From Ariolimax columbianus (Eukaryota > Mollusca > Gastropoda > Stylommatophora > Arionidae), in NCBI GenBank assembly GCA_036924085.1, contig JAVGWX010000005.1:76232547-76296546 (forward strand): a stretch of DNA of 64,000 nt. The letters are read 5' to 3'. Numbering within the stretch: position 1 is the first letter of the stretch; every line of letters begins with the position of its first letter. The notes under the pieces were generated by a model. The model searched no databases, had not been told where the DNA came from, and was given only the letters and a program-made list of their open reading frames with translations. A program made the translations under genes and the position numbers. This document shows, piece after piece, positions 11,525 through 22,158 of this stretch.

Positions 11525-12111
11525 GAACGCTAACGTCTGGTCAGGCATAATATACTAATCAGATATGTTAGTCATGGTCAGGCATAATATATTGATCAGA
11601 CATGTTAGTCATGGTCAGGCATAATATACTGATCAGACATGTTAGTCATGGTCTGGCATAATATACTGATCAGATATGTTAGTCATGGTCAGGCATGATA
11701 TACTGATCAAATATGTTAGTCCTAGTTAGGCATAATATACTGATCAGATATGTTAATCAGGGTCAGGCATAATATACTGATCAGACATGTTAGTGAGGGT
11801 CAGGCATAACATACTGATCAGACATGTTAGTCAGGGTCAGGCATAACATACTGAACAGACATGTCAGTCAGGGTCAAGCACAACATACTGATCAGACATG
11901 TTAGTCAGGGTCAGGCATAACATACTGAACAGACATGTCAGTCAGGGTCAAGCACAACATACTGATCAGACATGTTAGTCAGGGTCAGGCATAACATACT
12001 GAACAGACATGTCAGTCAGGGTCAAGCACAACATACTGATCAGACATGTTAGTCAGGGTCAGGCATAACATTCTGATTGGAAATGTTAGTCAGGGTCAGG
12101 CTAACCATACT
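11525..12111 (-). repeat. 37-bp core satellite, inverted array, about 16 units
   Basis: Plus-strand units read GTCAGGCATAATATACTGAT then CAGACATGTTAGTCATG, drifting to GTCAGGGTCAGGCATAACAT toward the right. This is the reverse complement of the 9226-9845 array. A 74-base dimer pattern appears between 11830 and 12060 (units with GAACAG alternate with GATCAG). Confidence 0.93.
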
Positions 12112-12385
12112 TACCAAGACCATGACCTTGGCTGCCTCGTAGCCCTTCCTGGAAACAGCTGTTTTTAAGTCAGCCTGACTTACAAAGCGAGGGATCGACG
12201 TGATTCTCGTAGTAGTGAGCGACATGCAGATGAAGTCAAGCATAGCACAATCTCCTGTAGTACCCCGGTACCCTACTCCAGCACACTCAGGATGTCAGGA
12301 AAGCACAACTCAACGTGTTAATCAGTGCGAACAAAAGGATCAATCTAGCCATTGGGGGCATTCCTTCAACAGCAACAACAACAAC
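12112..12385 (-). other. Exon-like module, right arm of inverted duplication
   Basis: Read on the minus strand: a GTT run (12385), GGAATGCCCCCAATGG, TTTCCTGACATCC, a possible acceptor CTACAG|GAG near 12268, then an open stretch CAMLDFICMSLTTTRITSIP, RFVSQADLKTAV, SRKGYEAAKVMVL, ending at a good donor TTG|GTAAGT near 12113. It matches the left arm at 8951-9225 throughout, including the position of the donor, though the amino acids have diverged. No stop lies between the two putative splice sites. Peptide not recognised. Confidence 0.5.
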
Positions 12386-12517
12386 AGACCAAATGCATGT
12401 ATACGCCCCTTTGAGTGTCACATGTAGTCGTGATTAGGACTAAGTCATTTACGTAAATAGGCACACATACACAATAAGCAGAAGTATGTGATCTAACAGC
12501 AGACTATACAAGTACAA

Positions 12518-12815
12518 AGTCACCACACAATCAAAAGTTGATATGACTCTATAATATACTTTACAAGAACAGTCACAATACAATGAAAGGTTGATATGAC
12601 TCAATAATATACTTTACAAGAACAGAGTCACAATACAATCAAAGGTTCACATGACTCAATAGTATACTTTACAAGTACAGAGTCACAACATAATTTGATA
12701 TGACTCACTAATTTACTTTACAAGTACAGAGTCAAGTACAGAGTCACAACTCAATCAAAGGTTGATATGACCTATTAATATACTTTATAAGAATAGAGTC
12801 ACAATACAATCAAGA
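12518..12815. repeat. About 55-bp minisatellite, 5-6 units
   Basis: Units contain GGTTGATATGACTCAATAAT followed by ATACTTTACAAGAACAGAGT and CACAATACAATCAAA. Unit lengths vary through small indels. Confidence 0.85.
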
Positions 12816-13029
12816 TGAATCAACAACACATCAAACAAGAAGCGAGTAGCAACACGATCAAAAGATGTAAACGTATTTAAACAGATATTATATAGGTATT
12901 ATATAGGTATTAAACCCATCTACAGCTCTTATGTGGACAACATATGATGTCTGATGAAGGATGTGGACCCGAGTGTTGATCTGATAAGGTATAGGGACAC
13001 AATTTGGTGGTGTGGTGTTATGGCCATGC

Positions 13030-13165
13030 ACATCATACTGACAAACTCACTTCAGGACCACGTACAACATACAGCCCACGGGGTACCTCACTTTAGGACC
13101 ACGTACAACATACAGCCCAGGAGGTACCTCACTTCAGGACCACGTGAAATATACAGCCCAAAATC
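13030..13165. repeat. 41-bp core-related satellite, 3 units
   Basis: Units read CTTCAGGACCACGTACAACA then TACAGCCCA. The CAGGACCACGTACAACATACAG part corresponds to the satellite core GTCAGGTGAAACATACTGAC. Confidence 0.75.
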
Positions 13166-13215
13166 TCACATTAGTTATACTAAGAGTTGTCTAAAACTAC
13201 AGTGAATGGAAAAAG

Positions 13216-14098
13216 GATTTTGGTAGACTGTAGGAGCATACGTGACCCTTTGGTAGACTTTACAAGTCTATGGGCCCCCTTTGGTAGACTTTAGAAGTCT
13301 ATGAACCATGTGGTAGACTATGTAAGCCTACCTGCACATTTGGTAGACTATGCAAGCCTACGTGCACATTCGGTATACTATAGCAGACTATGGACCCTTT
13401 GGTATACTATAGAAAACTATGGACCCTTTGGTATACTATAGAAAACTATGGACCCTTTGGTATACTATAGCAGACTATGAACCCTTTGGTATACTATAGC
13501 AGACTATGGACCCTTTGGTATACTATAGAAAACTATGGACCCTTTGGTATACTATAGATGCCTACGTGCCCATGTGGTTGACTATAAAAATCTTTGTGCA
13601 GTTTTAAGCTGTAGACGTCTAAAGACCTTTGACAGTCTGAACAAGTAATTTGACCCTTTTGGTAACCTTTAAAAATCCATGGTCCCGATTATTAGACTAT
13701 AGAAGGCCATGGTCCCTTTGGTAGACTACAAAAGCTGAAGAGCATACTCAGTAGACTATAAAGACTGTGGAACCTTATAGTATGACTTAGGTCCCTTTTA
13801 GTAGGCCAATAGCCTATGGGTGCCTTTTGTAAATGGAAGACTGTATTCTTTCGGTACACTATAGAAGCGTGTGGGCCCCTTCTGGTAGACTATAAAGGTA
13901 TATTGACCCTTCTGGTAGACTATTAAGGTATATGGGCCCTTCTGGTAGAATATAAAAGTATGTCGACCCTTCTGGTAGACTTTAAAAGTATATGGGCCCT
14001 TCTGGAAGACTTTAAAAGTATATATACTCTTCTGGTAGATTATAAAAGTATATGGAACCTTCTGGTAGATGATAGAAGTCCATGGTCCATTTCGTAAG
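13216..14098. repeat. About 30-bp minisatellite, strongly diverged
   Basis: Around 28 units of the form CCCTTTGGTATACTATAGAA followed by AACTATGGA. The central units (13375-13560) are nearly uniform and the outer ones have decayed, the pattern expected when homogenisation acts mainly in the array interior. Confidence 0.88.
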
Positions 14099-14339
14099 CT
14101 AAAGATGTAAATTGTTTACATTTTAGACAGCAGAAACCTGTCGGCCATTTTTGACACACTAAATAATGAAATATTCTCCTTTGCCATTGGAGCGAGGAAT
14201 ATGGACTCCTTTAGTAAGTTGGTGAAACGTGTGTATCAATATAGTAACTGGTGAAGCAAGTAACCTCGACTGGTGGACGAGTCACACATGTGGACCTCTT
14301 TATGAGTCATGTGAAGCAAGTGAACCTATTTGTTAGACT

Positions 14340-14945
14340 GAACATACTTGAAGACACACGTTTTTAGACTGAGGAAGCATGTGGGCCCATAGAGTAGAAC
14401 GACAAGGCAAGGGGACCCATAGAGTAGAATGACGAGGCATGGGGACCAATATGGTAGACTGATGACGAGGCATGGGGACCAATATGGTAGACCGATGACG
14501 CATGTTTGCCTATACGGTAGACTGCGGGAGGCATATAGACCGATATTGTGTACTGAATGGGCGTGTCGACCCATGTGGTAAACTGCAGAGGTATGTGGAC
14601 CATTATGGTAGGCTGGTGAGGTATGTGGACACATTTAGTTGTCTGGTGAGGTATGTGGACCCATTCGGTTGTCTGGTGAGGTATGTGGACCATTATGGTA
14701 GGCTGGTGAGGTACGTGGACCCATTTGGTTGTCTGGTGAGGTATATGGACCATTATGGTAGGCTGGAGAGGTATGTGGACCACTATGGTAGGCTTGCGAT
14801 GTATGTCGACCATTATGGTAGGCTGGTGATATATGTGGACCCATTTGGTTGTCTGGTGAGGTATGTGGACCCATTTGGTTGTCTGGTGAGGTATGTGGAC
14901 CCATTTTGGTTGTCTGGTGAGACATGGGGATCTCTATAGTTGACT
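14340..14945. repeat. 30-bp minisatellite related to the preceding array
   Basis: Units alternate GGTATGTGGACCCATTTGGT-TGTCTGGTGA with GGTATGTGGACCATTATGGT-AGGCTGGTGA, giving a partial 60-base dimer. Shared TATGGACC and GGTAGACT elements suggest common origin with 13216-14098. Frames of 100-180 codons on both strands are artefacts. Confidence 0.9.
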
Positions 14946-15199
14946 GGACGCACAAATGGACTGTTGTAGTGATCAGAAGCAATTTAGCCAATTGAGCACG
15001 TCTATGAACCGAGTGGGTGGTCAAGGGTAGTGTATAGATCACTTTGTCAAAGTGAAGCATTGCGAATCTATTGAGCAGTCTGTTATAATTTACATTTTTG
15101 TCAGTCTGATGAGACGCGGGAAAGTTTGATGGTCTGGTATAGTCTTTGTACCACTTTGACAGTCTGGTGATCAAGTAAGATATTTAAACCCATTTGGAG

Positions 15200-15300
15200 C
15201 TGTGATGTGGACAAGATTAGGTGTCTAATGAAGAATGTGGATAAGATTAGATGTCTAATGAAGCATGTGGACACGTGTGTTGATCTTATACGGTATCTGG
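15200..15300. repeat. About 30-bp repeat, 3 units
   Basis: GTGGACAAGATTAGGTGTCT-AATGAAGAAT occurs twice closely spaced and once more in diverged form. A diverged relative lies at 12940-12990. Confidence 0.75.
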
Positions 15301-15329
15301 ACACATTTTACTGTTGTGGTGTTATGGGC

Positions 15330-15530
15330 ATGAACACCATCTTGACCAAGACCCCATCTCACTTCAGAACCAAGTACAACACATTGACCAATATTTCACC
15401 TTATTTCAGGACCACGTACAACATATAGACCAAGATCCCGCCTCAATTCAGGACCAAGTACAACATACAGACCAAGATGCCACCTCAATTCAGGACCAAG
15501 TGCAACATACAGATCAAAATCTCACCGCAT
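15330..15530. repeat. 41-bp core-related satellite, about 5 units
   Basis: Units read TTCAGGACCAAGTACAACAT then ACAGACCAAGATCCCGCCTC. It shares the core and the CCAAGATCCCACCTCA spacer with the arrays at 30.3-33.3 kb. Confidence 0.82.
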
Positions 15531-15559
15531 TCCCATACAGCTCATATAAACTGCCCGTG

Positions 15560-15705
15560 TTATAACAGCCTGGTCGACAAGTTGTGGAACGAAACTGTAA
15601 TCCCCATTAGTAGTCCTCCTACTGGGACGTCTCACAAGGGATTACAGTCAAGATGACCTATGTCTTTCGTCTTCAGTACGCCTCAGAATATAAGAAAAGT
15701 CACTA
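15560..15705 (-). other. Exon-like module, copy 2 (degenerate)
   Basis: The minus strand encodes GVLKTKDIGHLDCNPL, a stop, then GLLMGITVSFHNLSTRLL and a stop. The position and order of GVL, the Cys region and GIT-S-F correspond to the other module copies. The nucleotide stretch CAGTACGCCTC (15688) matches TAGTACGCCTC at copy 1 (11059). Core-satellite units follow on the minus strand at 15330-15530. Confidence 0.38.
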
Positions 15706-16104
15706 AACGATTACGAAACAAGCATCATCAAGAGTATACAACTCAATATGAGTATCGACGAACAATAACAACACATCATAACTACGTTCACAGAAAAGTG
15801 TGACATACGAGTATTCTAGCTTTCCTCTGTAGCCATTTGTCTAATCCTAGCCCTAAATAGATACGTTTCGGTGGATATCAGATAATATAGACACCTACTT
15901 ACAGTTGTCAAAACACGTACACTCCAATAAGACAATAATGGGCTGTGATCAATTGTGCTACAATTACATGGAATCCGCTGAAATGGTTTTAAAACAACAG
16001 CTACGTTTTCAGATATCAGTGAAAGCTTTTTGTTTCTGTCCCTTGGACTTCAGAAACATCAACCTGATCGAGCCATAAAAGGGCACATGTCTTAAGACAG
16101 GAAC
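15706..16104. other. Unassigned spacer
   Basis: Nothing recognised. Confidence 0.5.
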
Positions 16105-16290
16105 TACCACAGCATGGGAACCTAAAGTAGTTAGGTCCAGGGTAAGTAACACAGGACAGCGAGTGCACCTAAAGTAGTTAGGTCCAAGGTAAGTAACACA
16201 GGACAGCGAGTGCACCTAAAGTAGTTAGGTCCAAGTTAAGTAACACATAACATCGAGGACACCTAAAGTAGGTAGGTCCAAGCTACCTGT
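16105..16290. repeat. 47-bp minisatellite, 4 units
   Basis: CCTAAAGTAGTTAGGTCCA recurs at 16121, 16168, 16215 and 16262. Confidence 0.93.
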
Positions 16291-16379
16291 AAGAAATCAC
16301 ATCTAGAGATTGTATTATACCTTGTAATGACAGGCATTAACAGAAACCTCCTTAGAACACATGCCATCCCACTCAGTCC

Positions 16380-17105
16380 AAGCTACGGTGGTTAGAAGAT
16401 GTATGCTGGAAACTACCGAGACTATTTCCTCGTGGCCCACAGATCTAGATATGAAACAGCCGATATCATTTCTGTGGGGATCCACAAATCCAGATGGAGA
16501 ACCACCAAGACCCTTGATACGGGGGACACATGTCCATTTTGAGCGGCACCAATGGTCTTGTACCGTAGGCCAAAGACGCATGTTGATAACCATGTAGGGC
16601 ATTCTTCGTGGGCCACAGATCCAGGCTTAAAGCCACTGAGACAGTAGATGTGAGCACCACAGTTTCAACGTTGAGAAACATAAAATCCTTTTGTGGTGGA
16701 AAAAAAGGGGGGGGGCACATACTCAGGCTGAGACCCACCAAGTCCAGTAATACGGGGGCCAAAGATATAGGTTGAGAACCACATATGCAATTGTGGAAAG
16801 AGGGTGCGTGCACAGAAGCAGGCTGTGAGCCAATGAGATAATTGCTGTGGGGGGTCAACATATCCAATTTATAAGCAGCTACACAGATCAGAGTTGAGAT
16901 CACAGCATTCCATATCGAGATTCAGAGGCACTGAGACAATTAATACTGCGTACCACAAGATGGCGTTGGTTTGTGGGAGTGTCTTCAAGTGTGCCCAAAC
17001 GACTTGATGGGTCACGGGATGAACTGAACTGAACCACAAATCAAGGTTGACAACCACCGAGGCCATTAAATATAGGGTCTACAGATCCAGGCTGAGAATC
17101 ACCGC
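16380..17105 (-). repeat. Degenerate tandem array of hAT-end-like units
   Basis: On the minus strand a unit like GGTGGTTCTCAACCTGGATC-TGTGGCCCCC recurs at roughly 45-60 base intervals. Good examples are at 17041-17105, 16730-16790, 16605-16650 and 16475-16510. CAGTGGTTCTCAACCT is the typical terminal sequence of many hAT transposons. Copies are very diverged, so the total (about 12) is approximate. Confidence 0.45.
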
Positions 17106-17484
17106 GGCGCACAGTTCCTGCGTCCTTGACAGGGTCGACAGGAGCAATGCGGAACAGGTTCTTGCCAGACCAGAACGCGATACGATTGGCCGATTGTCTG
17201 ACTTTGATCAAAGGTCACCAGATTGACGTCATTGCGCAGACGGAATTATACAAAAAAAAAGGTGATTACTGATGAAGGTTGTTCTTGGTTTTAAAATCAG
17301 AATTAGAAAAACGTAGACTGGCCCTGCGTAGATCACGTATGCCGCATAAATTAACATTGAAAACAGAAACGCCACATGAGTCTATATTATTTGCTTTTCT
17401 CGTGCTATGAAATCAGAAATGTTTATGCAGATCTTTGTTTCTGATTTAGTTTGGTAGCGGTTACAATGGACTAAACTAAAACCG
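17106..17484. other. Unassigned spacer
   Basis: No gene or transposon recognised. Confidence 0.5.
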
Positions 17485-18741
17485 TCAGAGAAAAAGGTAC
17501 TCCATTTCGTGTAATTGTGCACCGAACAATTCATGTAGTTCACAAGTTTGCTGAATTGTAACTCTAAGAAGTTTTTCTGCCTCTGGTAGAAAACTCAAGC
17601 ACTCTTCGTAGGTCACACTTGAATCTGGTTGTGGTAACCTTTCACCTTCTTTTGTCAGTCTGTCTGCTTCCTCGTCCCCTTGAATGTTACAGTTGGATGG
17701 AACCAACTGTTCCACGACTGTTTTGGGTATGTACTGCTGGCATAGGTGACAGAGTATTGATCTTGAGTCATTTAAGTCTGTCTTTTTCTGGCTTTTTAGT
17801 GCTGTAAGAACGGACATCGCATCTGTAAACAAAACTATCAGGCTTTCATTGCTTTCACTATCAGCATTGCTTCTACTGCAGCTGCCAATGTCTCTGCCTC
17901 TGCTCTGAAATTGTTTGAGATTGTTCCAGTTGCCACTGGCAGTGTAATCGTTCTACCGTTTGTTAGGCTCAGGAATACCCGTCCCCCCTCCATTCTCTGT
18001 TGCGTTTGTTGCAGAACCGTCAGTGTATGCATGGGTCCAGCCTGTGCCTTGATAATTGTTCTCTATGTACTTCAGGTTTATGTCTTTTCATTCCTTTCAG
18101 TCTGGATGTTCGTGTATCCGATATCTGCTATATTTTCTATCATCTCTGGAAAGATCTGTTGTTCCAGATGGGTTTGCGTACAGTATGGATGGGCTTTGGG
18201 TCTTGATATGGCGTTCATAGGGTCTTCTCTTATCTTTGTTTTGGCTATTTCTGCAAAGCTTCTCATTTTTAGTCTCCCGTTTCTAAATCCATTTAGTCTC
18301 TGGTGCATTGGGTGGTCTGTCAGTCTTCGTAGTTTCGCTGCTTGCTGCTGGGCTCTGCTGTCTCTTCTATCACTCATTGATTGCAGATCTGTAATCTTTA
18401 AATATTTTTCAATTGGCGTTGACTTCATGCCTCCTGTTATAATTCACATGGCTTGGTTTTGAAGTCTGTTGATTTGATCAAAGTTCACCTTTGCCGCTGT
18501 TGTCCATGCCATTCTCGAGCACTGGTCTCACTCTTCCAGTGTACAGTTTCTTTAGTATTCTCTCATCTGCAACCCACCTTGTGCCAGCAAGTTTCCTCAT
18601 GATTGCCATTATTTGTCTTGCTCTCATTTGGTTTCTCTCGATCTGAGTTTTCATGTAATGCGCCGATCAAATGTGATGCCCAAGTAGTTGGGGTTGTCAC
18701 ATACATCTGCTATTAAGACTTATTGTGGTGTTCTGTGGTTA
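17485..18741 (-). pseudogene. I-type LINE ORF2 relic (subfamily C): RT tail to RNase H
   Basis: Minus-strand frames in order give the end of the reverse transcriptase (NPNYLGITFDRR near 18690, then many breaks), the linker LQSMSDRRDSRAQQQAAKLR with RLTDHPMHQRLN (18078-18428), the RNase H start with TDGS near 18020, NNFRAEAETLAAAVEAM (17838-18032), and FTDAMSVLTALKSQKK to GDEEADRLTKEG (17485-17832). It is about as close to family A as a sister subfamily. After SVTYEE the C-terminus diverges completely (LSFLPEAEKLLRVTIQQ) and the CxC...H...C finger is absent. Several stops and frameshifts make it inactive. Similarity ends near 18741. Confidence 0.82.
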
Positions 18742-19700
18742 AAATAAGTATAAATAATATAGACTTGGTGACATGACAACACTTTATTCTACGGCCTAAT
18801 CTGTTTTCTCCAACTCCTCCAACAGGAGGACGCAATAGATACATTATTAATTCATGGGCTGCAGCGTTTTCGAATCTATCAAAGACCCCCTGTTTAATGA
18901 TGAAAACGCAATAGATACATTATTATTAATTCACGAGTTGCAGCGCGTTGAAATCAAAGAGGGTTTGGAGGTCGGGGGCATGAGAGGACGGAGGATAAGT
19001 TTGCCGATCTAGCAGACTCTACGAACCTTCAGTATCAACGATTGAGAGCTTACGGATTCACCCAATGCAGTGAAGTAGACTCATATGAACAGGACAAAAC
19101 AGTTTGATTTGATTGATGTTTGTTTAGCTCATGACAAAGATTCATCCTTTCAAAGACGTTTCAGATGGTTGATTAAATGAAAACGCATGCGCCGAATGTG
19201 TCGATGCGTGTATACTTCTGTTTGTGATTCGTGACGTATGTGTGTAAGTGTGTGTAAGTGCTTTGGTTCGATTTGGTAATAAACCTCTAATATCGATACA
19301 CTATACACAATACTAGATCGAAAGAAATATAAAATTACTTGGTAACCGTGGGATCGGAATAAGCCATAGGACGATGTTTTGTTTCCAATTTTATTTCGAC
19401 AGGTCTGATGTCTAAGTCACCTCGACCTGACATTGACCGCCCACACCTGTTACCGGTTTCGGGTCAAGGTTCTGTGAACGTGTCACTGAGCTCTCGATAA
19501 ACGCCCGTAATAAATCAATGTTCACTGGACGCCATACCGAGGTCAAATTTAGTTCTCAGAAAGACGACTTTACCCAGTCTGCAAAAATCTACACGAGTAG
19601 CTCCAATAACCGAGTCAATACAGGGCATGAATTGGAAGCTACTGCAACGATATAAGAACAGGGGCATTCACGAGTAGCCATGGTAACCACGACGATATAT
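18742..19700. other. Unassigned DNA with a short local duplication
   Basis: CGCAATAGATACATTATTA followed by ATTCA(T/C)G and TGCAGCG occurs near 18830 and again near 18907, a two-copy direct repeat. Nothing else recognised. Confidence 0.5.
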
Positions 19701-19710
19701 GAACACAAAC

Positions 19711-20600
19711 AAGTAGGTACAGTAACCATATGGGTGTAGCTACACAAACTAGTAGGTACAGAGATCATGTCGGTGTAGCTACGCAAACTAGTAGGTACAG
19801 AGACCATGTCGGTGTAGGTACACAAACTAGTAGGTACAGAGACCATGTCGGTGTAGATACACAAACTAGTAGGTACAGAGACCATGTCGGTGTAGGTACA
19901 CAAACTAGTAGGTACAGAGACCATGTCGGTGTAGGTACACATACTAGTAGGTACAGAGACCATGTCGGTGTAGGTACACAAACTAGTAGGTACAGAGACC
20001 ATGTCGGTGTAGGTACACAAACTAGTAGGTACAGAGACTATGTCGGTGTAGGTACACAAACAAGTAGGTACAGTAACCATGTGGGTGTAGGTACACAAAC
20101 TAGTAGGTACAGTAACCATGTCGGTGTAGGGACATAAACGAGTAGGTTCAGTAACCAAGTCGGTGTAGGGACATAAACGAGTAGGTACAGTAACCATGTC
20201 AGTGTAGGGACATACACGAGTAGGTACAGTAACCATGTCGGTGTAGGGACATAAACGAGTAGGTACAGTAACCATGTCGGTGTAGGGACATACACGGGTA
20301 TGTAAAGTAACCATGTCGGTGTAGAGATATATACAAGTAGGTGCAGTAACCCAGTCGGTGTTTGAACGTTAAAGAGTCGGTTCAGTAACCCAGTCGGTGT
20401 CGGGACATAAACGAGTAGGTTCAGTTACACAGTCGGTGTAAGGACATAAACGAGTCGGTTTAATAACCCGGTCGGTGTAGGACATTAACGAGTCGGTTTA
20501 GTAATCCAGTCGGTGTAAGGACATTAACGAGTCGGTTTAGTAATCCAGTCAGTGTAAGGACATTAATGAGTCGGTTTAGTAACACCCAGTCGGTGTACAG
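19711..20600. repeat. 39-bp minisatellite, about 23 units
   Basis: Units read GTAGGTACAGAGACCATGTC then GGTGTAGGTACACAAACTA, an exact 39-base period through 20130. Units to the right carry GGGACATAAACGA variants and lose regularity. The 241-codon minus-strand frame is a 13-residue repeat artefact. Confidence 0.95.
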
Positions 20601-20647
20601 ACAGTTGACATTTCAATTATTTATAATTATTAATGGTATCCATCGAT

Positions 20648-20838
20648 ATTTTTTTTTTAGGATTAGGATTAAAAGTCATTTGCCCTTACAGTCTCCACGA
20701 ATATATTGTTTGTATGTGACCCCAATAGAGAAAAAGTGCACGCATTACCGAGGTTGTGAGCCTGGGTCATATTGACCAGACGGATGACATCCAAGCCACT
20801 CGGCTAACAGCTCATAATGAAACAAACTAAGCATAAAA
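20648..20838 (-). mobile_element. tRNA-derived SINE with 8-bp target duplication
   Basis: On the minus strand GTTAGCCGAGTGGCTTGGAT resembles a pol III A box in a tRNA-Ser-like context, and CCAGGCTCACAACCTCGG occupies the B-box/T-arm position. The body ends in AATCCTAATCCT plus an A run. CCATCGAT occurs at 20640-20647 and 20839-20846, flanking the unit. The B box is degenerate, so the element is probably old or transcriptionally dead. Confidence 0.5.
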
Positions 20839-21179
20839 CCATCGATGTGCACTTTTTTCTTGTTGCCGTTGCCTGGTTGGAAAATTAATATATTTAATTT
20901 TTTGTGCGTGTGGACATAACGCATGTCTATGCATACAGAGTGTCCCAAAAATTGTACGTTAGTAACTCAAAGGTAGATAATGGTGTGCCCATGCTAGGTA
21001 ATACAGTCCAGTGGTTTCAATATCGACTAGGTCTTCCTCGGAAAAGTGAAGTTAGTAGTCTTCCGAAAGAGTGGGTACACGAGTCAACCTCACCTTCACG
21101 GGATGCAAACCGGGCAGCTATTATCGTGAGAGTAGAGGCTAACGACGCTCTGACTCGCGTGGAAGTATGGGCTCTTCCA

Positions 21180-21540
21180 GGAAAGATTTAGGTCCACGGC
21201 TTGGAGAGGAGATGGGAACCGCCAAACGACAGCGGCCCAAGACGATCCCATGATGACACAACTAGAATCTACCACACCGGCTCGATCAAAGCCCGGGTTA
21301 ACAATGACCGCTCTTGCCATCCCACACCAGGACGGAGGTGACAAGTTGGCAACTGGTCACACCACCAAACTGAGAAAGGACAACTTGATCGTACGAACAT
21401 GGAATGCTAGAACACTAATTCCATGCAGGAAAATCAAAGAGCTGACCCATGAGATGGACACTTTGACATGTCCCCGACCCATCCACAACCCCGACTCACA
21501 GAATACTCGACTGGAAGGACTGGTTAAATGAAAAAAGAAA
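21180..21540 (+). pseudogene. LINE endonuclease N-terminal fragment
   Basis: KDNLIVRTWNARTL (21377-21418) followed by KIKELTHEMD is the opening motif (TWNVRTL) of the APE-type endonuclease found at the start of LINE ORF2. The upstream part (ATTPARSKPGL...) is not assignable. After 21470 the similarity stops, so only the first 40 or so residues of the domain remain. Closest in style to RTE-type elements. It is separate from family B, which starts at 21654. Confidence 0.5.
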
Positions 21541-21660
21541 ACGTCCTCATTACTCGTGATGGACGAACACCACATATATTGATACATTCGATATAGGTAT
21601 CTACGTATGTTGGTATGTGCTAGTGTATGAACTCGCTCATTAAATACGCATTTTTGCATT

Positions 21661-22158
21661 TCAAGAAAAAAAGAAAACACTGGCAGTCTGGATAGACCTA
21701 GAAACAGCCTTTGATAAAATATGGAAGAGCGGGTTAAAACTAAAACTACTGCAAATGGGTGTAACCAATGACGTGTACAAGTGGATCAGTGATTATCTAG
21801 ATAACAGGACAGCAAGAGTGCAACTCCAAGGACACCTCAGCAAAAAAGATGAAAATGGAACAAGGAGTTCCACAAGGTGGAATACTCTCACCCATGCTGT
21901 TCCTAATATATATTAATGATATAATCACAGAAATTCCTAAAAGAGTAAACAGTGCACTATATGCAGATGATCTGGCACTATGTACATCCGAAGAGTCTAC
22001 ACCTTTAGCTGGAAACCAAATGTAGGAGGCTATAAATAAAATAGAGACATGGACAAAAAATGACATATCGCTGTAAACAAATCCAAAACCACGTACACAA
22101 CCTTATCTCTATCTCCCAAGCCCAAAGAAGTAATCCTGAAAATAAATGGCCAGATTCT
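21661..22158 (+). pseudogene. Family B reverse transcriptase, first half
   Basis: The frame opens with the motif A region (VWIDLETAFDKIW), continues through [20 protein letters not shown], and shifts frame after SKKDE. The GVPQGG block and YADDLALCT follow in another frame near 21858-21990, with a stop after AGNQM. The catalytic aspartates of motif A and YADD are present, but frameshifts and stops prevent a product. The frame runs into the 22159 insertion within LKINGQI and resumes beyond it at 24531. Confidence 0.8.
22148..22158. repeat. Target-site duplication of family A insertion A1, left copy
   Basis: GGCCAGATTCT, identical to 24520-24530. Confidence 0.92.

Noticed and set aside
19589..20314. 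241-codon Tyr-Thr-Asp-Met repeat protein
   Set aside because: A 39-bp unit is a multiple of three, so it stays in frame by arithmetic; both strands are open, which argues against a gene.
20935..20955. CAGAGTGTCCCAAAAATTGT as a transposon terminal repeat
   Set aside because: It resembles known transposon termini, but I found no matching inverted end or target duplication nearby.
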